Positions 49,940-61,850 of a stretch of 64,000 nucleotides of DNA are shown piece by piece. Where the stretch lies: positions 1,590,586 through 1,654,585 of the forward strand of contig VYZB01000015.1 of the NCBI GenBank assembly GCA_013397455.1, given 5' to 3'. The notes under the pieces are model-generated. The model worked only from the letters and a program-made list of their open reading frames with translations. It did no database searches and was not told the origin of the DNA. The position numbers were made by a program, and so were the translations under genes. This DNA comes from Crotophaga sulcirostris (taxonomy: Eukaryota; Chordata; Aves; Cuculiformes; Crotophagidae). The stretch's first letter is position 1; every line of letters starts with the position of its first letter.

Positions 49940-50300
49940 GCCGTGCTTAGTAACGCATTTATTGCTCACCTGTTCTGTCTGGCCGAACACTTTATTTAGC
50001 AGTTTCCTTAATCTCCCAGGAGCGGGCAACAAGCATCCCACGGACTCCAAGAAGAGCGCAGCCGGGAGCCTCTCGCTCCCAAAGAGATCCCACAAGGGAA
50101 GCGAGAGCCGCTTTGTACTTGCGCTCGGCTCCCCGCACCCCCTCCCGCACCCTGATGCCGCTAAATGACAAGTTATTGAGGGCATTCAGCATCTCAAACT
50201 GCCTTGCACTTGGCGAAAGTAAGTGCTAATAGGCGTGCTCTTTCGAGCTCTAATTAGTGCTCTGCATTGGAAATGGCTCCTGTAAGCTTCTTGGTGATCC
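49940..50300. promoter_or_regulatory. CpG-containing pocket; enhancer or alternative first exon
   Basis: Within AT-rich DNA, about 50020-50165 is GC-rich and keeps many CpG dinucleotides (gagcgggc, cccacgga, gaagagcgcagccggg, tgcgctcggc, atgccgct), which are normally lost from unmethylation-free DNA. It is followed by single-copy AT-containing sequence and a consensus-like splice donor, gaaa|GTAAGT, at 50219. Together these could mark a small CpG-type promoter with an untranslated first exon on the + strand, or an enhancer. Short frames on both strands show no known domain. Confidence 0.3.
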
Positions 50301-53300
50301 CTCACTCGAAGGCAACCTCAAAGAGCAAATAAAGAGCAGAGAAAAACCTTTTTAAAAGCCCAGTTATAATTATTACTCAATGTAGCATAGGAATAGTCTG
50401 CCTCTTTCTTACAAGTAAACATAATTATTTGCAAAGGCTTCTTAACTTTTAAGTGGCTTGCTACACCCACGCTTTAATACGAATTTAATGAAAGGAAAAT
50501 GTCAAATGTCCCATTGGGTGAAACAGGATTGAGTCTTTTGTCTGTGCTGCCTGGTGAGCTCAGGAGTGTGCTTCCCTGATCTTTCACCTGAACACCCACT
50601 TTTGTGTTAATTTTCTTACCTTCTAAGTATTCTCTTCTATTGCAGCTTAAATTTCAGAGTGCAAATCACTACATATTTTGGTTTCACTTTTTATACGATT
50701 AATCTCCCTCAGAAAACATACCCACAGATCGTACGTCTTTGTGTGCCTTTATATACAGGAGTATTCTGCTGGAATTAAAAGACCACTCAAACTTCTAAAA
50801 TAGAGCACTTGTATAACTTTGCAGAACATAGGCTTCCGCTACCTCTTGTCACTATTTTTAGTATCTCCAGGTTACACTTATTATTTGCTGTCCTTTTATG
50901 TGTTTATCTTCTTTACCAATTACAAATATAAAAAAATGCTTTTTTCCCCATTCCTTGACACCACAAATGTAAACGAATACAAGCCGTGATATCCTACAGG
51001 ACATTTCTCTCCAGTGTCTCAGCAGATCCATTGTCAATTAATAAATAAATAAATTGGATTTCATCATGCAGTGTATTGAGTGCTCTACTTCAGTTCCCAG
51101 AATGGACCCAAATAATTCCCAAATAATTCACCAAATGTGGCAGCTGGAGGACTGTATTTAAGGTTACTGTCAGATGCTACAAGATGGCACTGCACTGTTA
51201 ACTATAGGACAGTCAGCATCTTTCTGAAGGTAAGAAATGCCCAGCCTTTTATTTTATGGGGAGAAATGCCAGTCTCCTTAAAATTATGCAATAAATCTCC
51301 CACTGGCTCCACTGTTATCCCCCTTGCTTGATGCTAATTTACTGTATGTGTGGCAATAACACATATTCCAAGTTTAGTTTAGCACCAGAGTCTCCAAATT
51401 GCAGTTTTATAACACTTTGGTGAGTTCAAAAGAGTGAAGCAAAGGTTCTTTCATTTGGGAACATCTAACGCCTCAGCAGAGAGGATGTTTCTATCAGCAC
51501 TGCAAGTTACAGAAACCTGTGGGGTGCAGCAGGATTTGCAGGTTTTCCTGCCAGGCCGTTGAGCCTGAGGCTGCCATAGATTGTCTCAGTTGCAGACTGC
51601 ACTAGCTGTGCTGCAACCTACTGTACTCCTCTTGACAAAAATGCATGCAGTACATGAAGTTAAATATCACGTGTACAGAAAGTTAAAGTGCATATAAAAT
51701 GTATTTGTGTATATGTATATATGTGCATGTATTTACATGCACAATAAAAAAGGGGGTCTGAGCATGACCTGCAAAAAATTCAAACTCAGAAAGGAGGATA
51801 AAAAATGTGCATTAAAGAACCGTAGCACACATGCAAACTTTGTGGCTTTAGACAAGCTTCTACAGCACTGGAAATGGAAGAAGAATGTACAAGCACAGAT
51901 GCAAGCTACCTGGTTTGCTTTCAACTATTTTTCAGTTTTTTGAGTCCCTATACATTTTTTACTGGCAATATGAATGGCTGTCAGGTTTATGAAAATGAGC
52001 TTGTTTTTCTGGTACTACAGGTTCCACGATCATTAATACCAGACCTGTGCATTGCTGGAGTAAACGGAAACAGAATCAGATCAGGTGTGAATATGCAATT
52101 ACATCCTGATAAACTGGACAGTATGATGTTAAATGCTATCTTTAGTCTCTTATGCTAGTTCTGTTTGCACTACAGATAGATCAGATCTGATCCAGCATAA
52201 AGTTAAACCAGTGGAGAGAGCTAACATTTCAGCCAGCACAGCTTCAAGAACAAAGATACCTACCAAAAAAAGAATTAATTCATTTGAAGAGGAGAGTGAG
52301 GTTTTGTAAATTCAAAGGACTGTGTTGTTTCTCATCTCAAACTCAGTGCTCAAAACCTGGATTTACCACCACGTTAAATGAGATTCTTCAAGCCACATTT
52401 TTTTTAATATGTTGTTTTCATTGATAACAACAGCTTAAGGTTCACCCAGGACCCTTAAGGCCCAGCCACTTGTGCCCTGGTCCATATCACAGCATCTGGC
52501 ATAATTTGTGGGCCCAAATGACAAACCGAACTAATGATAAGAGCCAGGTTAAGAATAAGAAAAAATTGTGATCTGGCTTCCTGTAAGGCACCACAAGCAG
52601 CTGTGCTCACACTGTGCAAAGGGTGGTAAGGGCAGGTCTGAGCAGGCAGAGCGCTGGGTGGGAAAATCTGAAGCCACCACTGCTTGAGAAAATGGTATGA
52701 GGAACCATTCACAGGGGTACTCTGTTTGCATTGCACTCCCTCATCCTCCCCACCTAGAAAGTTGTCCATAGGTATGGAAATGTACTCAGGCCACAGGCTA
52801 AAGGCTATCCAGGCACATCTGATCTGCTAAAGGAGTAGTGCTAGAGACAGCTATGGGCTACTAAGGGTTATCAAACACTTGCGGTTTATGAAGGGGTCCT
52901 AGTCAGGAAGGGTTCTCACCATCCACCTCACCAGGTTTTCACTTTTGTGTCCAAATCTTCTTAAATACAGCTGAGTACTTTTCTGAAACAGAGCTTTTTA
53001 CAACAGTCTATCACAGCTCTGGAGATCAGTGTATGCCACTAAATAAAGACAACAACAGATGATTGCTTGCACTCCCAAGGTAGTCAGTAGTAGCTTCTTT
53101 GGTAGAATTATTCATTTGTGTGAACTGCTCTAACATTTTATAATTAAATACATACTTAATTTGAAAATATTTGTTCAAGAAAATAAATTAGAGAATGAAG
53201 TATTGGAAAGCATTAGAGCAGGTTTAAGAGACTTAAAATGCAAAAGAAGTCAGGCAGCTATACCTAAAATTAAAAAAAAGTCCTACTTCTTCATATTTAA

Positions 53301-55639
53301 CTTATCATTTTTTAGGCAATGATATACATTCAAAAGCCATGTAAAAGATTATGGATTTAACTCTTAATGGCCTTTCCTTGTTGATCTTATTTCAACATAC
53401 TTTGTGATTTATTTTTTATGACACACAGCCATATATATGTATAAAAAGCACATTTATTTATAATTTAAAAGATTAATTTATATACTAACTGAAATATACA
53501 CAAGACTAAGTTTCTTGGCTAGATCTATTTTGATACTATTTTTAAATTGTATTATTTCTAATAAGATGCAAGTCCAAGGGTTGAACATTGCCCTGTGCGA
53601 ATTAGAGTCTCTGAGGAGTACATTGCTCACAGCTGCGGTGAAATATCCATCACTGAAAATTTCAACACTTTTAATTCCATCTCAGTGACATCAGTGGGAT
53701 AACTGAAATATTACTCACATATGGGACTCGGTGAGTGTGTGTATGATTTTATCAGAATTCTAGGAAAGTACTTCTGCGTTTATCATTAGCAGTTTTTTTC
53801 CTAACAAAAATTAGAATGAAAAATATTAGTGTGGATAACGAGGTATACTAGTGGTGGACTTTTTTTTCACACTGTGATTAAAATAAGATGTAAGTTTAAA
53901 ACGATCAGCAAACCTCTTCCTGTTTACTTTAGTTTTTAGGTTTTTTTACCCCCGAAAAAAAACTGGGAAATTCGTCGATTGATTCAATTGATAGATTGGA
54001 GACTGTAAAGAGGCCTGTGAGAGGGAGCAAGTGAGAGCAGATAACTAGGTTGCAAACCTGGGAGGAAAAACAACTAAGAAAAACCTTCACAACAATCAGC
54101 CTTCATGGAAATGTGGGCTGATGGTTGTCTTAGCTTACCCTAGCAAAAAAACCCACTTGAGAAAGTCACTGATGGCCAGGAAAAGTGTCATGGGCATTAG
54201 AAAAAGGATAAACTTCCGTCTCCTAGTGTCAGCTGGCAGCTAACAAAACTATATGGAAGGTGACATCTGCATTTCAGAGGATTCCCAAACCATGTTGCCT
54301 AAATGTGAGAGATGTAAAAGAGGCTGTAGAAAGTTTTGCTTGTATAAGATTTGCCAGAAGTGTCAGAGTTATGAACTGGATTCATACCAGTATCCCTTGC
54401 AGTTTCCTGCAATTTCATATTAACAAGATCAATACAAAGAGCATGTTGCAAACCATTGTTTATGGATCTGGCCAGCTGGTGCACAGTGCTGGTGTTTGCT
54501 GCAGCTCCTGCTGGGCCATAGCTGGCGCACAGCCGATCCAGATCAGCAGGCTGGGTTTGCTGCCCTCTGATCCAGCCTGCTCTTTGACGCTGTGGCTCAG
54601 AAAGTAAGACTTCACTGGCAAACATGGTTATTGCAAGCAACCACTTGAGCAGCTGTGGAAGTGGTGCAATGTGTGTTTGGCCAACTTCTTACTGGGACAG
54701 TGCTTGCTTATTTTGTTTTATATAATAATTTGGAAAGCAACAGGCAGCAGAAAGAGGGGAGCAAGTCCAGACGACACTACAGTCTGCTCTGACTCACTGG
54801 TTTCCCAATGATGGCAATGGGACAGCTTTGTGCAAAATCTCAAGTGCTGCTTGCTGCACTGTGACACTGAGTATTCATTTTGTAAGAGCTGCAAACTCTG
54901 TCCTCCTGAGTCTTTTACCAGCTTTCTGTAGCCCTCTTCACTCCATTTCTCTCCACTCCTCTCCATTTATATTTGAACCCCAAATGTGATATAGTACTTC
55001 ATCGCAGCGCTCAACAGAACATTATCTCTTTGTCTCACATATAAAACTCTAACTGATATACCCCCCAAATGCCTTCATTGATATTTCATTATTGACACAG
55101 ACTTATTTAGTTTGTTATACACTACTAGGTCTTTTTCATGCAGTCCTCATTTTGTATTTGTACATGATACTTCACTTAAGCGTAGCACTTCCCCTTTGTT
55201 TTACTAAATGTTATAAGATTTAATCTGTTAATAAATCCTTAATACAAGTTGTTACATCAGCAGACAATAAACTATTACAGGGATATAATAAAATTTAAAA
55301 CTACAATTCATATTTGTGAGAAATCTTGCTTATTACTATCACAACAACATTTAAGGTACCTATAAATGAAAAAGTTTGAGAAATATGTATTAGTCCGTTT
55401 AGCCACTTGATGTGTGTTTGAAGGCAACAGAGTGGGAATCATCTAAAAATCCAGGGTCTACCCTAAACTAGTTATAAGGTTCTTTCTGGTCAATGGAGAA
55501 GAAGAAACACCTCCAGAGGCTGATTCATTCCAAATGTCTTGATTACTTATTTTAGAAAAGTAGTAATCACTCTCTGAATGTATCTTTCCCCTATGACTGC
55601 AGGAGAATGCATGAACATTGCTTTAGAATAAATACCAAA
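50301..55639. other. AT-rich unique non-coding DNA
   Basis: No gene recognised. Small features are the AAAT repeat near 51040-51055, a TG/TA-rich patch at 51690-51740, the 14-bp palindrome GATCAGATCTGATC at 52179-52192, and overlapping 115- and 113-codon frames on opposite strands at 54260-54640, which cancel each other as coding evidence. ccatctcagtgacatcagtg at 53677 resembles an old sauropsid repeat motif. Confidence 0.5.
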
Positions 55640-55830
55640 CCTCCAAATTGCTAAAATTATACAAGATGAGTCCCAGATGCAGCTCCTTTGCCCCTTGGAA
55701 CAATTAGACCTAAATTCTTCAAAAATTTAGGCCCTAACTACCATTGATTTCTTACTGTGAAATTCTTTTAGCCATTGACTTCAGTGAGAGTTAAACACCT
55801 AAACGTAATGAATACTTAATGTCGGGGCTC
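55640..55830. repeat. Possible old sauropsid repeat
   Basis: aatttaggccctaactacca is followed by ccattgacttcagtgagagt (55772-55791) and taaacacctaaacg. This echoes the 'ttaggcacctaa...ccattgacttcaatggga' composition of old, very abundant turtle and crocodilian repeats. It is too decayed to assign to a family. Confidence 0.35.
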
Positions 55831-58800
55831 TCCAAACACTGATAAAAATCTTATCAATTTTGCCTGTGAGGATTTAGGCAAATACAGTCATCAAGCACCC
55901 ACACCTCTGCTCTGGCAGAGGTTTCTATCCCTGATGCAGAAGGGAATATGTGTTTGTGTTTCAGGTGCAGTAACCCTCCACCCAAAGGAAGGGGAGGCAG
56001 GAAGAGATGGAGACCCTACTGTATAGAGGAACCACTACTAGATTCAACACAGCATCTCTTTTGGATTCCCTTTTTAGCCACTTCTTGATCTTTCTTACCA
56101 CAAAACATTTACCTATTTTAAAAGATTATTTTTAAAAAACCTGACAAACTCAAAAAACAAGTAGAACTGACCTGGCAGGTGTTTTATTACAGTAGCACCA
56201 TCCTGAAATTACATCTATTTATTTTTATTCAAATTGCCAACATTTCAACTGGAGTGTTCCTTAATGACATAAAACTAACTCCTCTTTTTTCCTCTTTGAA
56301 GTTACATCATTGTAGATGTTGATTGTTTAATTGTCCTTCCAATCATGCTCTTAACTTCCCACTTAGCCCCATGCAGGACATGACTTGAAGACATTAAGAA
56401 TCCTCACTAATGTGGATTGCCTTAGGACGTTTAAGTTTATTTGTAATGGAGGCAAACACTCAGTGTTTGGATGAATTCTATAAAAGCTGAACATTTTCTG
56501 CCCCAGGCAAAGTTTTCAGAAAGAGTTCATATGGTTTTTCTGGTTGTAATCAGTGCATTCAAATTACGCATAATTTGGTTTTCATGGTTTCAGTGTTGGA
56601 TCACATGAAGTCAAGTATAATTACTACCAAAAATAAATTTCTGTATGCACCTTGTGATGTTCACCATAGACTTATGACACACTAGTAGGAGATACACAAT
56701 TACTAGGAAATTATTTAAGAACATATTATTATTTTCCTCAAATGCAAGTGAAATTGCAATGGTTAATCACAAGAATTGAAATAAAGGGTCCTGAAGACTT
56801 AGTGCTATTATAAAACTAGAAGTAATATCAATTGCTATACCCAATGGGCAGAACAAAAGGAGGGTAGGAAACTTTTGCATTTGGAGTAATTTCCATGAAA
56901 AATATTTCATGATATTGGATGAGATTCTTGTTTAGACTCACAAACCAAAGAAATGAAAACAGTCTTCTGCCTCCAATAGGGAAGTTTTCATGGAACTCTA
57001 TATTAACTTCCAGATAGGTGCCTGAGGCAAAATGTTCTATTGCCTATTGCAAGCCCTGGCTTTAGAAAAAGTTTTGATAGCCTTAAGATTTTTTTTTTAA
57101 TGCAATAAATTGAGGAACCCGCAATAGAATGATGATCTTGAGTGGATGAACTCTTCATTTCCTCCTCCAAAACAGTCTTAAGCATCTCTTTGATGAGAAA
57201 TAAAAAGGAACTAGGAAGGCTTAGGAATAAATAAACACGACATCAGTTCTGCTAATACTCCTACAGGGCCATTTACTGACAGGAAGGTGGATAGATGGGC
57301 CACTGATTTCTACCTCATTCTATCAGAACTGAGATGTCAGAGAATAAGCAATGTTATTCTCCTTTGCTTCTGCTGCTAAAAACTACTTAAATCACTTTAT
57401 TCATCCATGAAAAGTAGAAAATCTGAAATGAGTACTTGACACAGATTTGGATTACCTGGCGATCGAGGAGTACATGGCGAGACTCTTAATTCCCAGGATA
57501 GCCTTAATGGATATAATCATTTAGTAGATGTAACTGTTCACTCCTTTTTGCCTTCTGACCTAAATCCTGCAAATTTAACTTTACATAACTACATACAACT
57601 GTATGGAATTGTCTCTTGTAGTGGCTGGAGACTCCTTTGAAAACTGTCAAAACCACCTGAATTTAGATTAATCAAGTCATTGAAGTTACTCAAGTTATAA
57701 AAGAAGCTCTAAATGTAACTCAGAACAGATAATGTAGAGCATCTTAATTTGGTTTTGCTTAACTTAGCAATAGGTAAATTACTTTTAGTAATCAGCTAAA
57801 ACCAGCCTGATTTGAGGTTGACCTTTTCTGAAGGTAGTTTACTTGAAAGCAGTGCCTGATTTCAATGCCTTAATGATATGTAAAAAAATCAGACAGCTTC
57901 TGGGTGTGTCTTTTGCCTGAAGTGAATGCATATTTTAAACAACATACGTTTGGACTTGAATCTGTAAGCTTGTGTTTGATTTAAAATAATCAAGGACTGA
58001 AAAAGACACCATTAGAGTCAACGCATAACATCCCAATGAAGAGTCTACAGTTCACTATGCAACCTCTTTTCTTCCATTCTTGAATCACCCAAACTACTAT
58101 GCTCAATAGTCTTGTGGAGGAAACAAATCCTATTAGCCAAAGAGAGAGCTTGAGGGTCTAGTTTTACAAGAATTTTTGTCTGCAGCTTCCTTCCCCCTCC
58201 TCAACATCACCCCCTCAGGCTGACCTATATTCAGGCTGCCATGGAAAGGGCCTGTCTTTGTGTAACCACCATGAATAAGCCCTCTTCCTTGTGCAGTTAT
58301 ATGGAAAATGAGATGGGGGAATTATTCCAACTCAGAACTAAAGGAGGGAGCGTGTGTGTGTGTACTATTATTTTTTGATGGAATTTCAGTCAAATTAGTC
58401 CTTCAATCCTGTTGAATATGCATTTGCAGCAATGTTGATGCCAAACAAGGGCTGGCCGAAATCTCTTGCTACATGTGAAGATAAGAGGGTAGAGGAACGT
58501 GAGACCTCTCATTTTGCTGTAAGCTTACTTAGGGCACCTACTATAGTCTAGCCAGAACTGTGAAGGAGATATTTTGCATTTGTTTATGTACAGTCATGGT
58601 GCACTCTCAGTCTGAAATCCATGATGAAGAGTCCCCGGGGCTTGGAGGTTGCCAGCACTTTCAGCATTCATCTCAGGTGCAGGATTGGTCCCTGAGACTT
58701 CTGAAGTGAGCAAATCTCGCTCTGGGAGGAAAGGCTTTCTGTCATGGGTTTGGAAGTACAGCCTACAAGCATTTTAGAATTCATAATACAATCAGTTTTA

Positions 58801-60404
58801 AAATGTTTTATTAAGTATTTTGAGAAAAGAAGCTGCAAAGACAAATGGATTAATTTTCTGAATTGATTTACCTTGCTTAATTTAAAACAGCTTCATATAT
58901 TATTACCACTAAATATGCATTAGTTTTTTCTGAGGGCACAGTATTCCATGACTGCATGAGTGGTTTTCAAAATTACAAAACTAGAAGTTCTTGCCCTTTT
59001 CAACACTTTCATTTCTTTTCTGCTTTCTTTTCTCAGATTCTCCCATTTCATAATTCATGTGCACTGTGTATATTATTGACTGCCATGACAAAATAAGTTC
59101 AAATGCTTTGTTTCTATTTTTTCTTTCCCTTGGATGTTAAAACTGACAGCTTAATGACTCTGTTGCTACTCACTAGTGAATCACTGTCCTTGCCAACACT
59201 CAAGATAAGACAAGGTCACTTTTCCCAAATAAAAGGCCCTTTACTGTGCACTCTGGGAAGTGTAGTACAAGCATAGTTACTTTAAACCCATTTTAATTCT
59301 ACTGAGTTGATCAATAATTCTCTGGGGAAACATAAACATGAAGGGCTTCCACTTGAATTTTTGATTACTTTTCCAAAGTAGCAAGTATAGCATATTTTAC
59401 CTAACTATGAATGTAACATGTTCAAGTGTCCCTGTATCTTACTATGATGGTGTGAAACAACTGGACAGCAGAACAAATGATGGCACTTTTGAAACAGAAG
59501 GAAGCTTTCCCACTGGCTTCAATGGGAATGGGTACAGGATAATGATGAATTGCTTTGAAAATCTGAATTTGGCACAATGTCCTACCGGCTATTTAAAAGA
59601 ACTCAGTGTTTCATAGGCTTTGTTGATCTAATGTCATCCTAAGGTTTCTTAAAGAAGGCTGCAAAGAAACTGAACAACTATGACACGCAAATCCCACCAG
59701 GGTAGTTTTCATTTACCACAAATAAATGCGAACAACTTGTAAATATATATTTATTAATTTCTATACTGTATTTTGTTTCTTCGCTTGCTTGCATTTATGT
59801 GTAGAAATAATGTGTGCTCCTGCAGTGCTTGTTTTACTGCAGTAATTTCCTTAAGGAACACTGGTGGTCAATGGAGCACGAGCTGATGACACACCACACA
59901 ACTCCACAGACCTTAAGCATCCAAAAAAGTTGGGTTGACAGTGACCAGCACGTGGATGGTTGTAGTTACTCAGAACTTGCCTGCTTGGCTTGCAGGTTTG
60001 TGATTCCCGACGAAGAACAAAATGTAGTTTCATTTCTTTAACTTGACCAGTGTCCTGAGAAATACATGGGAACAATAAAGACAAAGTTTCAGCCTTACAG
60101 ATCTTGATACGGGAGCTGCCAGGCTTTTGAGGGATCCGGGTTCCCAGTACCTAGGACACACACAGCCTTTCAGGTGGGAGAGAAGGAACAGCGTCCACGA
60201 GCAGCCTAACGTCTGCTGCAGCCGAGTAGGGGTGTGTGAAGCCTACAGTAACTGAATCCACTGCAGGGTCTGGGCTCACATATGGAACTGGAACAATAGG
60301 TATTTACTTAAATTACACAGATTACCTCAGAGATGTGGAATCTGTACGCCCTGCCCACTTCCCTGAACCTCTGGAGCTGGGATCCTGTGGGGAACATAAT
60401 GGGC
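55831..60404. other. AT-rich unique non-coding DNA leading to CpG island
   Basis: No gene recognised. A (GT)n run lies at about 58352-58363. cccactggcttcaatgggaa at 59509 resembles the old repeat motif seen at 55772. GC content rises after about 60110 as the CpG island is approached. A frame without an in-frame ATG is open from 60236 into the gap. Confidence 0.5.
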
Positions 60405-60672
60405 TTAATTACGGTGTCTGGACCAGGCGCGCAGGACCCGGAAGGCAGGAGTTAACCTCACCTCACCTTTTACATGCCAGTGACCCCAAGCCTGGCTGGG
60501 AACCTGCTGGGGCCTCTGGAGCAGCTTCTGGATTGCCCCAACCCGCGCTAAAGCAAAGGGAAACCCTGCACGGACAGGGCCGGGGCGCGCTCGCCTTCGC
60601 GCCTCGGCCCGCCCGCGGTGGGCGACGCTCAGGGCGCCCCGCTCCGCTGGGCCCGCCGAGGGCTGGGCGCGC
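60405..60672. promoter_or_regulatory. CpG island, left part
   Basis: GC and CpG density climb steeply. By eye, about 22 CpG dinucleotides fall in the last ~133 bases (for example gggcgcgctcgccttcgcgc, ggcccgcccgcggtgggcga). The island is interrupted by the run of N at 60673, so its core is missing. In vertebrates this normally marks the promoter of a housekeeping or developmental gene. Transcription direction cannot be read from what is visible. Confidence 0.85.
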
Positions 60673-61588
60673 NNNNNNNNNNNNNNNNNNNNNNNNNNNN
60701 NNNNNNNNNNNNNNNNNNNNNNNNNNNNNNNNNNNNNNNNNNNNNNNNNNNNNNNNNNNNNNNNNNNNNNNNNNNNNNNNNNNNNNNNNNNNNNNNNNNN
60801 NNNNNNNNNNNNNNNNNNNNNNNNNNNNNNNNNNNNNNNNNNNNNNNNNNNNNNNNNNNNNNNNNNNNNNNNNNNNNNNNNNNNNNNNNNNNNNNNNNNN
60901 NNNNNNNNNNNNNNNNNNNNNNNNNNNNNNNNNNNNNNNNNNNNNNNNNNNNNNNNNNNNNNNNNNNNNNNNNNNNNNNNNNNNNNNNNNNNNNNNNNNN
61001 NNNNNNNNNNNNNNNNNNNNNNNNNNNNNNNNNNNNNNNNNNNNNNNNNNNNNNNNNNNNNNNNNNNNNNNNNNNNNNNNNNNNNNNNNNNNNNNNNNNN
61101 NNNNNNNNNNNNNNNNNNNNNNNNNNNNNNNNNNNNNNNNNNNNNNNNNNNNNNNNNNNNNNNNNNNNNNNNNNNNNNNNNNNNNNNNNNNNNNNNNNNN
61201 NNNNNNNNNNNNNNNNNNNNNNNNNNNNNNNNNNNNNNNNNNNNNNNNNNNNNNNNNNNNNNNNNNNNNNNNNNNNNNNNNNNNNNNNNNNNNNNNNNNN
61301 NNNNNNNNNNNNNNNNNNNNNNNNNNNNNNNNNNNNNNNNNNNNNNNNNNNNNNNNNNNNNNNNNNNNNNNNNNNNNNNNNNNNNNNNNNNNNNNNNNNN
61401 NNNNNNNNNNNNNNNNNNNNNNNNNNNNNNNNNNNNNNNNNNNNNNNNNNNNNNNNNNNNNNNNNNNNNNNNNNNNNNNNNNNNNNNNNNNNNNNNNNNN
61501 NNNNNNNNNNNNNNNNNNNNNNNNNNNNNNNNNNNNNNNNNNNNNNNNNNNNNNNNNNNNNNNNNNNNNNNNNNNNNNNNNNNNNNNN
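60673..61588. other. Assembly gap, 916 N
   Basis: An uninterrupted run of N inside a CpG island. Its non-round length suggests a size estimated from scaffolding rather than a fixed placeholder. Very GC-rich first exons and promoters are known to drop out of bird assemblies, so a transcription start and first exon may be hidden here. Confidence 1.
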
Positions 61589-61611
61589 AAAAAAAAAAAA
61601 AAAAAAAAAAA
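61589..61611. repeat. A23 homopolymer at gap edge
   Basis: Twenty-three A residues directly follow the N run, ahead of gttgtgatgactttcttggc. They may be a genuine poly(A) tract at which assembly stalled, or a low-quality contig end. Confidence 0.95.
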
Positions 61612-61850
61612 GTTGTGATGACTTTCTTGGCACACGTGCGGTAACCGTCAGGTTAATGCTGGTTCGTGCGCCGGGAAAACTGGTCTCGGTTTTATTTATG
61701 CGGTTCTTCATTCCGCGGCAGTTTTGGCTCTTCCTAATGGTGCTTTAATGGTTTTCTTGCCGGCGGAGCCTGCCCCGCTCGGGCCGGTGTCACGGAGCCC
61801 CCGAGCCCGCGGTAACGCGCCCCGAAATGCCGTCTGTATAAAAACTGCTT
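61612..61850. promoter_or_regulatory. CpG island, right part
   Basis: About 23 CpG dinucleotides in roughly 225 bases (tgcgccggga, attccgcggcag, cttgccggcggagc, gagcccgcggtaacgcgccc). It includes a canonical E-box CACGTG at 61633-61638 and a TATA-like TATAAAA at 61837-61843 at the island edge. This is the other shore of the same island. The TATA-like sequence could belong to a + strand promoter but may be incidental. Confidence 0.8.

Noticed and set aside
54260..54640. Overlapping 115- and 113-codon frames on opposite strands, with GTAAG near 54604
   Set aside because: Both strands are open because the patch is GC-richer. Neither product resembles a known protein and no acceptor could be supported.
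60463..61748. Long frames across the N run
   Set aside because: Most of their length is unknown bases, so they carry no coding evidence.
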